64,000 bases of DNA from Loktanella salsilacus (GTDB lineage Bacteria; Pseudomonadota; Alphaproteobacteria; Rhodobacterales; Rhodobacteraceae), in contig NZ_FOTF01000014.1 in assembly GCF_900114485.1 (NCBI RefSeq), positions 38,246 to 102,245 of the forward strand. Reading direction: 5' to 3'. Position numbers and translations under genes: made by a program. Below are positions 38,005 through 46,624 of the stretch, one piece after another. Under the pieces are notes generated by a model. It did not search any database, was not told the DNA's origin, and saw only the letters and a list, made by a program, of their open reading frames with translations. How positions within the stretch are numbered: position 1 is the stretch's first letter; every line of letters starts with the position of its first letter.

Positions 38005-38781
38005 TTACTTGTCGCGGAACTGCGCTTCGCGCTTTTCCTGAAAGGCAGCCATGCCTTCTTTTTGGTCCTGAGTCGCGAAGAGGCCATAGAAGGTACGACG
38101 TTCGTAATTCAGGCCCTCGGCCAATGTCGTCTCGAACGCGCGGTTCACGGCGTCCTTGGCGGCCATAGAGGCAAGCAGCGACTTAGCTGCGATCTTTTGC
38201 GCAGCGCTTTGCGTTTCTTCCATCAGCTTTTTCGCAGGCACGACACGGCTAACAAGGCCAGAGGACAGCGCCTCTTCGGCGTCCATGAAGCGGCCGGTCA
38301 GATTCATGTCCATCGCTTTGGATTTGCCAACATAGCGCGCAAGGCGCTGAGTGCCGCCCATCCCGGCGATGACGCCAAGGTTGATTTCGGGCTGGCCGAA
38401 CTTGGCGGTGTCAGAGGCGATGATGAAATCGCACATCATCGCCAACTCGCACCCGCCGCCCAGCGCGTAGCCGGATACGGCAGCGATGATAGGCTTGCGG
38501 ATCTGTTCGATCCGGCGGGATTGGTTCTGAAAATAAGCTTGCGCCGTCATATCCACGTAGGATTTGTCGGCCATTTCGGTGATGTCAGCGCCAGCGGCGA
38601 ATGCCTTTTCCGATCCGGTGACAACGATGCAGCGCACCTTGTCAGAGGCGTCGGCCTCTTCCAGCGCTGTGCAAAGCTCGTTCAGCAGCATCTGGTTCAG
38701 CGCATTAAGCGCGTCAGGCCGGTTCAGGCGTATCGTGGCGACGTCGTCGGCGGTGTCGACGATTATGGTCTCATAGGCCAT
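38005..38781 (-). CDS. Enoyl-CoA hydratase (crotonase family)
   Basis: A 258-residue crotonase. The oxyanion-hole motif is FAAGADITEM, and both catalytic glutamates of true hydratases are kept: GGGCELAMMCD and FGQPEINLGVIAGMGGTQ. It should hydrate trans-2-enoyl-CoA in beta-oxidation. It sits between rpsT and mutM, its customary place in Rhodobacterales, about 145 bases upstream of rpsT on the same strand. Chain-length preference cannot be told. Confidence 0.93.
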   Translation of the reverse strand: MAYETIIVDTADDVATIRLNRPDALNALNQMLLNELCTALEEADASDKVRCIVVTGSEKAFAAGADITEMADKSYVDMTAQAYFQNQSRRIEQIRKPIIAAVSGYALGGGCELAMMCDFIIASDTAKFGQPEINLGVIAGMGGTQRLARYVGKSKAMDMNLTGRFMDAEEALSSGLVSRVVPAKKLMEETQSAAQKIAAKSLLASMAAKDAVNRAFETTLAEGLNYERRTFYGLFATQDQKEGMAAFQEKREAQFRDK

Positions 38782-38842
38782 GCGGCCCTCCGTTCAACAG
38801 GTCAGACACCATGTGATGCGCAAAACTGCCGCCGCGATCAAG

Positions 38843-39694
38843 CTATCTTTGACATTGCGGGCAAAAGAAGGACGAGCGTCCTGACTGTGCGATCCGGTCA
38901 ATCGTGCCAGAGCAGCCGGGGGTGACGCAGGGTTCACCTTCGCGTCCATAGACCGCGAAACCGTGCTGAAAATAGCCCAACTCACCGTCTGCCTGGCGGT
39001 AATCGCGCAAGGATGACCCGCCTGCGGCGATGGCTTCCTCTAGCACTTGGCGGATCAGGGGGACTAATTCAGCCACGCCTTTTTCTGCAATCTGTCCGGC
39101 CTTGCGGGCGGGATGAATGCCCGCGCGATACAGCACTTCGCAGACGTAAATATTGCCAAGTCCCGCGACGATGCGCTGGTCCAGCAGGGCAGATTTGATC
39201 GGTGTGTTGCGCCCTTTAAGGCGATCGATCAGGTAGGCTTCGTTGAAATCATTGGCAAAAGGCTCTGGCCCCAGATCCTTCATTAGCCAGTGTTCGGCGG
39301 CGGCCCTCGTTGGCATCAAGTCCATCGCACCAAAGCGGCGCGCATCGTTAAAGGTGATCCGCGCGCCCTGCCCCATGTGAAACACGACGTGATCATGCTT
39401 GGCAGGCGCGGGGTGGTCGTGATGAAAATCGCCCAGCATTGCGCCGGTGATCAACATGCGCCCCGACATGCCGAGGTGGATCAGCAGCGTCTCTTCGCTA
39501 TCAAGATCGGCAAGGATATATTTGGACCGCCGCCGCAGGCGTTCGACCCGCGCGCCGGTCAAACGGGCGGCCATGCGGTCGGGAAAAGGCCAGCGCAGGT
39601 CAGGGCGGTTTACCTCTGCGAGCACTATTTGCTGCCCTTCCATGACGGGGGCCAGCCCGCGGCGCACTGTCTCTACCTCTGGCAATTCGGGCAT
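38843..39694 (-). CDS. mutM: Formamidopyrimidine-DNA glycosylase
   Basis: A 283-residue Fpg/MutM. It begins [14 protein letters not shown], giving the catalytic Pro2 and Glu3 after Met removal; RRRSKYIL holds the conserved lysine, and the C-terminal zinc finger is CVTPGC ... CPQCQR. It removes 8-oxoguanine and opens the abasic site. The start is fixed by the invariant PELPE and by GAAGGAAC upstream. It diverges from ubiE across 82 bases. Confidence 0.97.
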   Translation of the reverse strand: MPELPEVETVRRGLAPVMEGQQIVLAEVNRPDLRWPFPDRMAARLTGARVERLRRRSKYILADLDSEETLLIHLGMSGRMLITGAMLGDFHHDHPAPAKHDHVVFHMGQGARITFNDARRFGAMDLMPTRAAAEHWLMKDLGPEPFANDFNEAYLIDRLKGRNTPIKSALLDQRIVAGLGNIYVCEVLYRAGIHPARKAGQIAEKGVAELVPLIRQVLEEAIAAGGSSLRDYRQADGELGYFQHGFAVYGREGEPCVTPGCSGTIDRIAQSGRSSFFCPQCQR

Positions 39695-39776
39695 TGGCTG
39701 TTCCTTCAGCGGATGCGACATTGTAGGACCGTCGCGGCACACTACATCTGGTGCGACAAGGACAGGACCGCAAGCC

Positions 39777-40526
39777 ATGACCGAGAGCGACAAAACCACC
39801 CACTTCGGCTTTGAGACCGTGCGCGAAGAAGACAAAGCCGGACGCGTGCAGGGCGTTTTTTCGTCCGTGGCCAGTAAATACGACATTATGAACGACGTAA
39901 TGTCGGGCGGTGTGCACCGGATTTGGAAAGACGCGATGATGGACTGGCTGGCCCCGCGCCCCCGTCAACGCCTGCTGGATGTGGCTGGCGGCACCGGCGA
40001 TATTTCGTTCCGGTTCCTGAAGCGTGCCGGGTCTGGCCATTCGACAGTGCTGGATATTACCGAATCTATGCTGGTCGAGGGACGCAAACGCGCCGAGGCA
40101 GAAAGCATGCACGATCAGCTTGATTGGGTTGTCGGCGATGCGATGGCGCTGCCGTTCCCGGACAATACGTTTGACGTCTACACGATCAGCTTTGGCATTC
40201 GGAACGTGACCCGGCCCCAAGAAGCGCTGAACGAAGCTTTCCGTGTGCTGCGCCCCGGCGGGCGGTTGATGGTGTTGGAATTCAGCCAGCTGCCGAATCC
40301 GATGATGCAAAAGGCCTATGACGCCTATTCGTTCAACGTGATTCCCCGCATGGGTCAGATCATCGCCGGCGATCGCGACAGCTATCAGTATCTGGTCGAA
40401 TCGATCCGCAACTTTCCAGATCAAGAAACATTTCTTGGCATGGTGCGCGCGGCGGGCTTTGATAATGCGAAATATCGCAACCTGACGCTGGGCGTGGCGG
40501 CCCTACATTCGGGATGGAAATTGTAA
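39777..40526 (+). CDS. ubiE: Demethylmenaquinone/2-methoxy-6-polyprenyl-benzoquinol methylase
   Basis: A 249-residue class I methyltransferase. Motifs: [22 protein letters not shown]-binding [29 protein letters not shown] and SFGIRNVT, with [15 protein letters not shown]. It performs the C-methylation step of ubiquinone synthesis. The ubiB gene begins at the very next base after its stop, so the pair is one transcription unit. Confidence 0.97.
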   Translation: MTESDKTTHFGFETVREEDKAGRVQGVFSSVASKYDIMNDVMSGGVHRIWKDAMMDWLAPRPRQRLLDVAGGTGDISFRFLKRAGSGHSTVLDITESMLVEGRKRAEAESMHDQLDWVVGDAMALPFPDNTFDVYTISFGIRNVTRPQEALNEAFRVLRPGGRLMVLEFSQLPNPMMQKAYDAYSFNVIPRMGQIIAGDRDSYQYLVESIRNFPDQETFLGMVRAAGFDNAKYRNLTLGVAALHSGWKL

Positions 40527-42056
40527 GTGCGCGGCCCCCACAATATCATCCGCCTGATCCGAACCGGCGCGACGCTGGAACGGACAGGGGCCATGAAAGT
40601 CATCATGGATGCCTTCGATGCCGGACCGCTGCTGCGCGGCGTCGTGCGCGGGATTGTTTGGCCTTTTCAGTGGCTTGGCTATAAGGGCGACCCAACCGCG
40701 CCCCCTGCCCCGCGGGCCCTAACGGCGCTGGGTCCAGCGTACATTAAGTTTGGTCAAATCCTATCCACCCGGCCCGATGTTGTCGGCGACGACTTGGCCG
40801 TCCAGCTGCGCGTGCTGCAGGATAAGCTGCCACCGTTTTCGATTGCAGAGGCGAAGGCCGAGGTGCAGCGCGAACTTGGGGTGTCCGTTGAAACGGTATT
40901 TTCCAGCTTTTCCGAACCCGTCGCGGCAGCGTCACTGGCGCAGGTGCACAAGGCCACTTTGATCGAAACAGGCGAATCGGTGGCCGTTAAGATTTTGCGC
41001 CCCGGCATTGAACGCGCCTTTGGCCGCGACATTGACGCCTTCTATTTTGCTGCCCGCATGATCGAGGTGCTATCCCCTGCGTCGCGCCGTCTGCACCCGA
41101 TGGAGGTCATCACCCACTTTGAAGGTGTCGTGATGGGCGAGTTGGACTTGCGACTTGAAAGCGCGGCAGCAGCGGAGTTTCAGGCGAACACGGTCAAAGA
41201 CGAGAAATTCAAGGTGCCGTCGATCCGCTGGCACCTGTCCAGCCGCCGCGTCATGACACTGGACTGGGTGGAGGGAATCGGCGCAGGCGACAATGCCGCG
41301 CTGGATGCGGCCGGGGTCGATCGCCCCGCATTGGCTGCGCGTATTTTGCAACTTTTCCTGAACCATGCCCTGCGGGACGGCTATTTTCACGGCGACATGC
41401 ACCAAGGGAACCTGAAGGTCGCGCCTGACGGGACAGTCATCGCCTATGACTTTGGGATCATGGGGCGAATCGACGAATACACCCGCCGCGTTTATGCCGA
41501 GATCCTGTTTGGCTTTATCCGACGGGATTATCAGCGCGTTGCCGAGGTGCATTTTGAGGCGGGTTACGTTCCTGCACATATGAATGTTGACGATTTTGCC
41601 CGCGCCCTGCGCGCTGTTGGCGAGCCGATCTTTGGTATGGATGCCAGCCGTATCTCTATGGCGCGGTTGCTGGCCTATTTATTCGAGGTGACCGAGCGTT
41701 TTGGCATGGAAACACGCACCGAGCTGATTCATTTGCAGCGCACGATGGTTGTCGTCGAAGGTGTGGCGCGGTCGCTCGACCCTCATATGAACATTTGGCA
41801 AGTGGCCCAACCCATCGTCACGGACTACGTCAGCAAAAGCATCGGTCCCCGCGCCTTGTTGAACGATTTGCGTAAAACAGCGCTGGTTTTGGCGCGATTT
41901 GGTCCGCAACTGCCCCGGCTTGCTGAAGAAGCTTTGATCCGTTTGAACAACCCGCCCCCACCGCCACGGCCCCAACGCCGCCGCGCGCGCTTGGCGTGGA
42001 TGGCACTGGGCGGCGTGATCGTCGGCGCGGCTTGGTTCATTCAAGGTCTGGTCTAG
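40527..42056 (+). CDS. ubiB: UbiB/ADCK-family atypical kinase for ubiquinone synthesis
   Basis: A 509-residue ABC1/ADCK protein. The start is GTG directly after the ubiE stop. The KxGQ signature appears in YIKFGQILSTRPDVV, with the alanine-rich loop AAASLAQVHKA, VAVKILRPGIE, FHGDMHQGNLKV and AYDFGIMGRID. The C-terminus is a membrane anchor (WMALGGVIVGAAWFIQGLV). It supports ubiquinone assembly at the inner membrane. Its TAG and the TAG of the convergent flgD share the palindrome CTAG, a 4-base tail-to-tail overlap. Confidence 0.96.
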   Translation: MRGPHNIIRLIRTGATLERTGAMKVIMDAFDAGPLLRGVVRGIVWPFQWLGYKGDPTAPPAPRALTALGPAYIKFGQILSTRPDVVGDDLAVQLRVLQDKLPPFSIAEAKAEVQRELGVSVETVFSSFSEPVAAASLAQVHKATLIETGESVAVKILRPGIERAFGRDIDAFYFAARMIEVLSPASRRLHPMEVITHFEGVVMGELDLRLESAAAAEFQANTVKDEKFKVPSIRWHLSSRRVMTLDWVEGIGAGDNAALDAAGVDRPALAARILQLFLNHALRDGYFHGDMHQGNLKVAPDGTVIAYDFGIMGRIDEYTRRVYAEILFGFIRRDYQRVAEVHFEAGYVPAHMNVDDFARALRAVGEPIFGMDASRISMARLLAYLFEVTERFGMETRTELIHLQRTMVVVEGVARSLDPHMNIWQVAQPIVTDYVSKSIGPRALLNDLRKTALVLARFGPQLPRLAEEALIRLNNPPPPPRPQRRRARLAWMALGGVIVGAAWFIQGLV

Positions 42057-42727
42057 GACAGGGCTGCATCGCGCACTGCGGTAACGTCGCTTGCCGCGAC
42101 GGTGCGACCGCCAGACAGGACAAGTGTATTGATACCATCCTTGATCTGAACCTCGCTGACTGTGGCGTAAACCTCTGCCGTGTTTGTGGCGACAACCTCA
42201 TTAAGCGCAGAGCTGACTGTTTCGAAACGATAGTGACCGTCGGGCATTTGCCGACCATCCGCCTTAACGCCAGCCCAAACGACGGGCTGATTGTCCAAGC
42301 CGATGTCGAGGCGCTGCACTTCGGCCCCGGATTCGTTGAAAACAACAAGCTGCGCGGCGTCTGCGCCGCGTTGAACGTTCGGAACGACGCTGACGGGCGC
42401 GCCATCGAAGTAGGCAGGTACGGGGGCGCGGGCCTGCATGCCGACCCAACCCGCAAGCTGGGCCAACCCGCCGGTGCCCATTTGCCCCGCGAGCGATCGT
42501 AAAAGGTCGTTCGTCTGTACCTGCTGCTCTACCCCAGAGAAAGTGGCGAGTTGGGTTGCGTAATCCGATGAATCGACAGGATTGAGCGGGTCCTGATTCT
42601 GCATCTGTACCGTCAGCATTTTCAAAAAAGTCTCAAAATCTGAACTGATCTTGGCTCCGCTTCCGTTGTCGGCGGTGGCCACTGCTGATGACGTGGCCGC
42701 GCTGCTTGATACTGTATTGATATCCAT
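42053..42727 (-). CDS. flgD: Flagellar hook-capping protein FlgD
   Basis: A 224-residue FlgD. The N-terminal signature reads FETFLKMLTVQMQNQDPLNP then VDSSDYATQLATFSGVEQQ, followed by the Tudor/FnIII-like capping domains (ADGRQMPDGHYRFE). FlgD caps the growing hook outside the cell and is released afterwards. It lies nine bases downstream of fliK on the same strand. Confidence 0.95.
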   Translation of the reverse strand: MDINTVSSSAATSSAVATADNGSGAKISSDFETFLKMLTVQMQNQDPLNPVDSSDYATQLATFSGVEQQVQTNDLLRSLAGQMGTGGLAQLAGWVGMQARAPVPAYFDGAPVSVVPNVQRGADAAQLVVFNESGAEVQRLDIGLDNQPVVWAGVKADGRQMPDGHYRFETVSSALNEVVATNTAEVYATVSEVQIKDGINTLVLSGGRTVAASDVTAVRDAALS

Positions 42728-42736
42728 TCGGTGCTC

Positions 42737-44326
42737 CTACAAGCGAAGGTCAAGGCTGCCGTCCGCCTCGCGGATCGTTTCGGCAGGTACGGCATCTGCC
42801 GCGTCAATAGTTGAAGGGTTGTCGGCCTCACCGCCTTCGGACCCCGAACGGTCCGCCGCACCGCCTGTCAGACCAAAACCGGCCTGATCCTGCCCCGCAC
42901 TGAAATTAAGTGTGACGGACGTATAGCCAAGGGCCCTGAACTCTTGTTGAAGGACATCAACATGACGCCGCATGAGGTCCGCAGTTTCGGGTCGGTCGGC
43001 CACGACGGTCAGCACAATTGACTGGTCAGTCGCTTTAATTGTCATGCGGACCTTTCCCAGTTCAACCGGGTCGAGCGCCATTTCCGTGACGCGATCAGAG
43101 GTCTGCTGGACGCTGACTGCCACCTGATGTGCAACGTGCTGCGCCAGCAATGGCGTGTGTGGACGCTGTGTTGGCTGATCGGGAAATCCAGCTGCCGACA
43201 AGCTTGATGCACCTGCTGGAGCCGGAATTCCTAACCCGGCATTGTTCACGGTATCCTCGCGGGTACCGAGTGGGGGAGCCACTACAGAAGCCAAGAGATC
43301 TGGGTGAGATCGTTCTGTTTTTGACGTGAATTCAGGCGTGAAATCAGTAGCCTGGCCCCGCTTATTGGGTAAATTTACGATATCGGCCTGTTCCGGATTT
43401 TTTTCATGCGGAAGTGGCCCAGTTGGACGGAAATCAGTTTCAGCCATTACTTTAACGATCTTTTCACCAGTCCCAATGGGCGCATCTACCGCATCAGAGT
43501 CTTTAAGCACTGTTTGCCCCCCCGCGATCGGAGGAAGCCGGGTGCCGGACAAGGCGAAAGTAGACAGCACACCCGCCGGTATGGCGGTGTCTGGTGAGGG
43601 CGACGTCTGGATCTGCAAGGTTGGCGCGTTTTTGTCAGTTAATGCTTGCACTAACTTTGCGGTTTCTAATGCAGTCTGACTAACCTCACCGAGCCCGCCT
43701 TGCTGTTGAGGCAGCGAAACAGCGCCATAGTTTCCAAAGTTACGCTTAGTGTCAGGGACTTGCCTAGTGTTTTCTGGTGTTGGCACGCTACCATTTCCAG
43801 AGAGCGATAAATCGCTTCGACGCAGACCTAAACCGAAAGTTTGCTCTTCGTCTGGACTTTGATTGGTCGCAATAGAGTCGATGATGGATCGAGAACCCTG
43901 GGCACCCACACGAAGTGCAAGACCTTCAATATCTCTCTTCGCACCCTGCGCCACCGTAAGGGGAGCCTGTATCGACAACGGCATAATTGCCAACGCACCC
44001 GCAGGCAGGTCGGGCAATAATTTACTGTGTGAATCAGTTGGAGCCATGTCCGAAACCGATGCTTTGGAAACATCACTGTCGGAAATTTCTGGATTTTCTG
44101 GGTCAACTTCGACTGTCGCCTCGTCCAAAATAATATCGCCCGAATCAACGTCAACTATCGCCGTGCCGGGGTCAGATGACGGTATTTGGGTCGATTGTAG
44201 CAATCGCATATAAGTATCCGCAAAAGTGATCGCGACCCCGTCTGTTATGGTTTTACGGCCGTCGAGAGCAGCGCTAGCAGGCGCGGCGGCGGCGGTGCCG
44301 GCAGACAATACAATCGGTAACTGCAT
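42737..44326 (-). CDS. fliK: Flagellar hook-length control protein FliK
   Basis: A 529-residue, low-complexity protein with a conserved C-terminal FliK domain: MALDPVELGKVRMTIKATDQ, SIVLTVVADRPETADLMRRH, LQQEFRALGYTSVTLNFSAG. The long N-terminal part is Ser/Thr/Pro-rich and serves as the export ruler in FliK proteins. I place the start at the ATG reading MQLPIVLSAG; the frame stays open further upstream only because it crosses the divergent gene. Base composition looks more AT-rich than the ubi genes alongside. Confidence 0.88.
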   Translation of the reverse strand: MQLPIVLSAGTAAAAPASAALDGRKTITDGVAITFADTYMRLLQSTQIPSSDPGTAIVDVDSGDIILDEATVEVDPENPEISDSDVSKASVSDMAPTDSHSKLLPDLPAGALAIMPLSIQAPLTVAQGAKRDIEGLALRVGAQGSRSIIDSIATNQSPDEEQTFGLGLRRSDLSLSGNGSVPTPENTRQVPDTKRNFGNYGAVSLPQQQGGLGEVSQTALETAKLVQALTDKNAPTLQIQTSPSPDTAIPAGVLSTFALSGTRLPPIAGGQTVLKDSDAVDAPIGTGEKIVKVMAETDFRPTGPLPHEKNPEQADIVNLPNKRGQATDFTPEFTSKTERSHPDLLASVVAPPLGTREDTVNNAGLGIPAPAGASSLSAAGFPDQPTQRPHTPLLAQHVAHQVAVSVQQTSDRVTEMALDPVELGKVRMTIKATDQSIVLTVVADRPETADLMRRHVDVLQQEFRALGYTSVTLNFSAGQDQAGFGLTGGAADRSGSEGGEADNPSTIDAADAVPAETIREADGSLDLRL

Positions 44327-44429
44327 CACGAGACTTTCTGTTCTGATTTCCTCTTTTAACCTCAAGAAGGTTACGAAATTTTTTACCGCTCTCAGCGACA
44401 ACGTAAAAAACATAGATCGAGAGGTCCCC

Positions 44430-44723
44430 ATGACGCCGATTCCCGCAATGCCCGCCGCCGTGCCGCCACAAGTTCGCACGCTGCCTTTGACTTCGGACGC
44501 AAAGTTGATGGCTGCAGCACAAAAATTAGAAGCGACATTTTTATCAGAAATGTTGAAGTCAGCCGGCTTCGACGCCGCGCGCGGCGCATTCGGCGGAGGC
44601 GAAGGAGAGGACAGTTTTGCGTCATTTCTGCGCGATGCGCAGGCCGAAAATCTGGTTTCGGCTGGCGGGATTGGACTTGCCGAATCACTTTTCGACGCAA
44701 TGAAAGCACGTGCCAATGCGTAA
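44430..44723 (+). CDS. FlgJ-type rod-binding protein (no muramidase domain)
   Basis: A 97-residue protein matching the rod-binding domain of FlgJ: LMAAAQKLEATFLSEMLKSA, GEGEDSFASFLRDAQAENLV. The peptidoglycan-hydrolase half of enterobacterial FlgJ is absent, as usual in alphaproteobacteria. It should help rod assembly in the periplasm. It diverges from fliK over about 100 bases, and its end overlaps the next gene by eight bases. AGAGGTC precedes the ATG. Confidence 0.85.
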   Translation: MTPIPAMPAAVPPQVRTLPLTSDAKLMAAAQKLEATFLSEMLKSAGFDAARGAFGGGEGEDSFASFLRDAQAENLVSAGGIGLAESLFDAMKARANA

Positions 44724-45057
44724 CACTCCTGCAGAGGACCTCCTCGATTTGCTGGCAGACGAACGCAAATTGATACGCTCTGGCGATTTAATGGACTTGT
44801 CCGAACTGGCCGATCGCAAGGCAATTCTAGCGCAAACCGTTGCAGCAGCCACACCGCCAGGCCCAATTGCAGCCCAGCTTGATCAAGCGCTGCAACGTAA
44901 TGCTAGACTGCTTTTGGCGGTCTGCGGTGGCATCCGCTCTGCTCATGCGCGACTGACGGCCTTAAACGAAGTTCGCAACGGTCTAAGCTTGTATACTGCG
45001 GCCGGCGAGCGTCAGACCGTGGCCCGTCGGTCTGATATTCTAGAGCATAAAGCTTGA
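44716..45057 (+). CDS. FlgN-like flagellar protein
   Basis: A 113-residue, helix-rich protein (EDLLDLLADERKLIRSGDLM, DLSELADRKAILAQTV, ALQRNARLLLAVCGGIRSAH) of the size and pattern of FlgN-type export chaperones for hook-filament junction proteins. It overlaps the rod-binding gene. The family is weakly conserved, so the name rests on helical pattern plus flagellar context. An in-frame GTG two codons earlier is an alternative start. Confidence 0.65.
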   Translation: MRNTPAEDLLDLLADERKLIRSGDLMDLSELADRKAILAQTVAAATPPGPIAAQLDQALQRNARLLLAVCGGIRSAHARLTALNEVRNGLSLYTAAGERQTVARRSDILEHKA

Positions 45058-45248
45058 TCAAATTTATTCAAATTGCCTCCAATTTCGAGGCCGCCGTTAA
45101 CTTGGCATTGAGAATGTAGATGCCAATAAAGGGTAGTCCGAAAACGGACGGTATCACCGCCGAAGATGCGGTCACAAACGTCAGAACGGCGTGTCATTGC
45201 CCCAATACAGGGGCGCATTCCCAAAACGTGGACCGCAAAACGCTGTCC
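45058..45248. other. Gene-free junction stretch
   Basis: This lies between the FlgN-like stop and the motB fragment. No complete gene is visible. A minus-strand frame reads a short hydrophobic peptide (SAVIPSVFGLPFIGIYILNA) between stops; it might be a relic, but I cannot identify it. The sequence is not MotB downstream of the preserved part. Confidence 0.5.
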
Positions 45249-45356
45249 CTAAAGGATTAAACACATGGCAACCTTCCAAGCGCCGCCATGATGGCCGCCG
45301 CCTTTAACGACCTTCTTGCGTTTAATGATGATCGGTTGGTTGGGGTTGCCGCTCAT
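45249..45356 (-). pseudogene. motB: Truncated motB (5' fragment only)
   Basis: Read from an ATG with GAGGAA before it, the frame gives MSGNPNQPIIIKRKKVVKGG then GHHGGAWKVA, the N-terminus of the flagellar stator protein MotB (normally followed by YADFVTAMMAFFLLMWLL). After codon 30 similarity stops abruptly; five unrelated codons and a TAG follow. The membrane helix and OmpA-like peptidoglycan-binding domain are missing, so it cannot make a stator. The break lies near base 45266. This is the last flagellar item before a glycan gene cluster. Confidence 0.85.
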
Positions 45357-45443
45357 GGGTTCGTTCCTCGCGTTGACGTAACACAAGGCATGCAACGCGG
45401 GGTATGAAGGTGACCTTAAACGCGCAATGCGCGCGAATATGGT

Positions 45444-46226
45444 TTACAGATCATGACGCACGTAAATCTCGTCCACGCCGCAGAACTCTGTCAGATTATA
45501 ACCCTTTTCCCGCATCAAAGCCGCGATCTGCGGGCCGCCGGTATTATTTTCAATCGCCCAAACATCGACACGGCATGCCGCATGGTCAAACGCCCGCAGC
45601 GCCGCCAACTCTCCGCCTTCGATATCTAGCGAGACAAAGTCGATCTGCGTCAGCCCAAGTTCGGCAAAAAGACTGTTCAGACTGCGCGTTGGCACGACAA
45701 TACGGTCCTCGGCGTGGCGTGGATCAGCCCGCACGCGCGACAACAGCCCGGCGTCATATTCACCCTCCAAGCCGCTCATCTGGGTGTAACCTTGGGTGAC
45801 TGCGATAAAGGACGCCTCGCCATCGCTGTCCGCAATCGCATAGGGCAGGCACGGGCTGCTGCGCCACATTTCCGCTTTGTCGCGGTTCTGTTTCACCGGC
45901 TCGACCAGCGTACCCGTCCAGCCAAGATATTTTTCAAAATACAGAGAATTTGAACCAGTTAGCCCGTCATAGGCCCCAATATCGACGAACGTGCCACCGC
46001 GCTTGCCCTGCAAAATACGCTCTACCGCCTGATCCTGCCCGGATTGAGAGACATAGGGAAAGCCGGGCACCAGCATGCCCTGCACTTCGTGCATCATCCG
46101 CACCAGCGGCCCGCGCTTGCGCGTACGCTCTATGCTCAACGCCTCCGTCAGCTCTGCGCGCAGTTCGGACAGGTCGCGGCGCGCCGCTTTGATGCGGTCG
46201 GCGGGGGCACGTTTGGCAGATGTCAT
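45444..46226 (-). CDS. FkbM-family methyltransferase
   Basis: A 260-residue protein with an N-terminal helical stretch and an FkbM-type SAM domain: SQSGQDQAVERIL, GTFVDIGAYDGLTGSNSLYF, GTLVEPVKQNRDKAEMW, and IDFVSLDIEGGELAALRAF. Such enzymes O-methylate sugars or lipids, often in polysaccharide clusters. Its ATG overlaps the DUF6165 stop (ATGA). It is the last gene of a tight four-gene operon. Confidence 0.88.
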   Translation of the reverse strand: MTSAKRAPADRIKAARRDLSELRAELTEALSIERTRKRGPLVRMMHEVQGMLVPGFPYVSQSGQDQAVERILQGKRGGTFVDIGAYDGLTGSNSLYFEKYLGWTGTLVEPVKQNRDKAEMWRSSPCLPYAIADSDGEASFIAVTQGYTQMSGLEGEYDAGLLSRVRADPRHAEDRIVVPTRSLNSLFAELGLTQIDFVSLDIEGGELAALRAFDHAACRVDVWAIENNTGGPQIAALMREKGYNLTEFCGVDEIYVRHDL

Positions 46227-46624
46227 CGATTTGTCTCCGGGGCGTAATAGGATTTCTCTTCGACGATAGCAGAGCCTAGCAGAAGGTTAATCCGCTTCTT
46301 GATCGCGGCGCGTTCATCGTTGGTCACGTAAACCGCCCGCGCCAACGCAATGAAGCCAGCACCAAAGTCGCCGCGCGCCTCAAAGGCGCGGATGTCATCC
46401 TCGATCACCCAAAGATCGCCGTTGATGCGGTACAGTTCGTCCCACAACTTTGCCAGCGCGTCGCTGCGCGGCAAGGCGTCATCGGCAATCGCGGTTAAAA
46501 CCTGCTGCTCGTGCCGCACGTTCGCCAGTTTGGCCGCGTCGCTGATGTGCTCGGTCTTCAGGCGCAGGATCGTCAGTTTGTCGATCAACTCTCCTGGCGC
46601 GGTTGGAACAAGGATATCCTTCAT
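46223..46624 (-). CDS. DUF6165-family protein
   Basis: A 133-residue, helix-rich protein: PTAPGELIDKLTILRLKTEH, DELYRINGDLWVIEDDIRAF, NDERAAIKKRINLLLGS. I recall this pattern as DUF6165, found next to TPR and glycosyltransferase genes; its function is unknown. It overlaps both neighbours by ATGA, which suggests its product is made in step with them and may form part of a complex. No signal or membrane segment. Confidence 0.8.
   Translation of the reverse strand: MKDILVPTAPGELIDKLTILRLKTEHISDAAKLANVRHEQQVLTAIADDALPRSDALAKLWDELYRINGDLWVIEDDIRAFEARGDFGAGFIALARAVYVTNDERAAIKKRINLLLGSAIVEEKSYYAPETNR

Noticed and set aside
44327..44866. Upstream extension of the fliK frame
   Set aside because: It would run through the fliK promoter area and the divergent rod-binding gene; the extra residues have no FliK character.
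45012..45224. Minus-strand 70-residue frame between motB fragment and FlgN-like gene
   Set aside because: No recognisable motif, overlaps the FlgN-like gene, no ribosome site.
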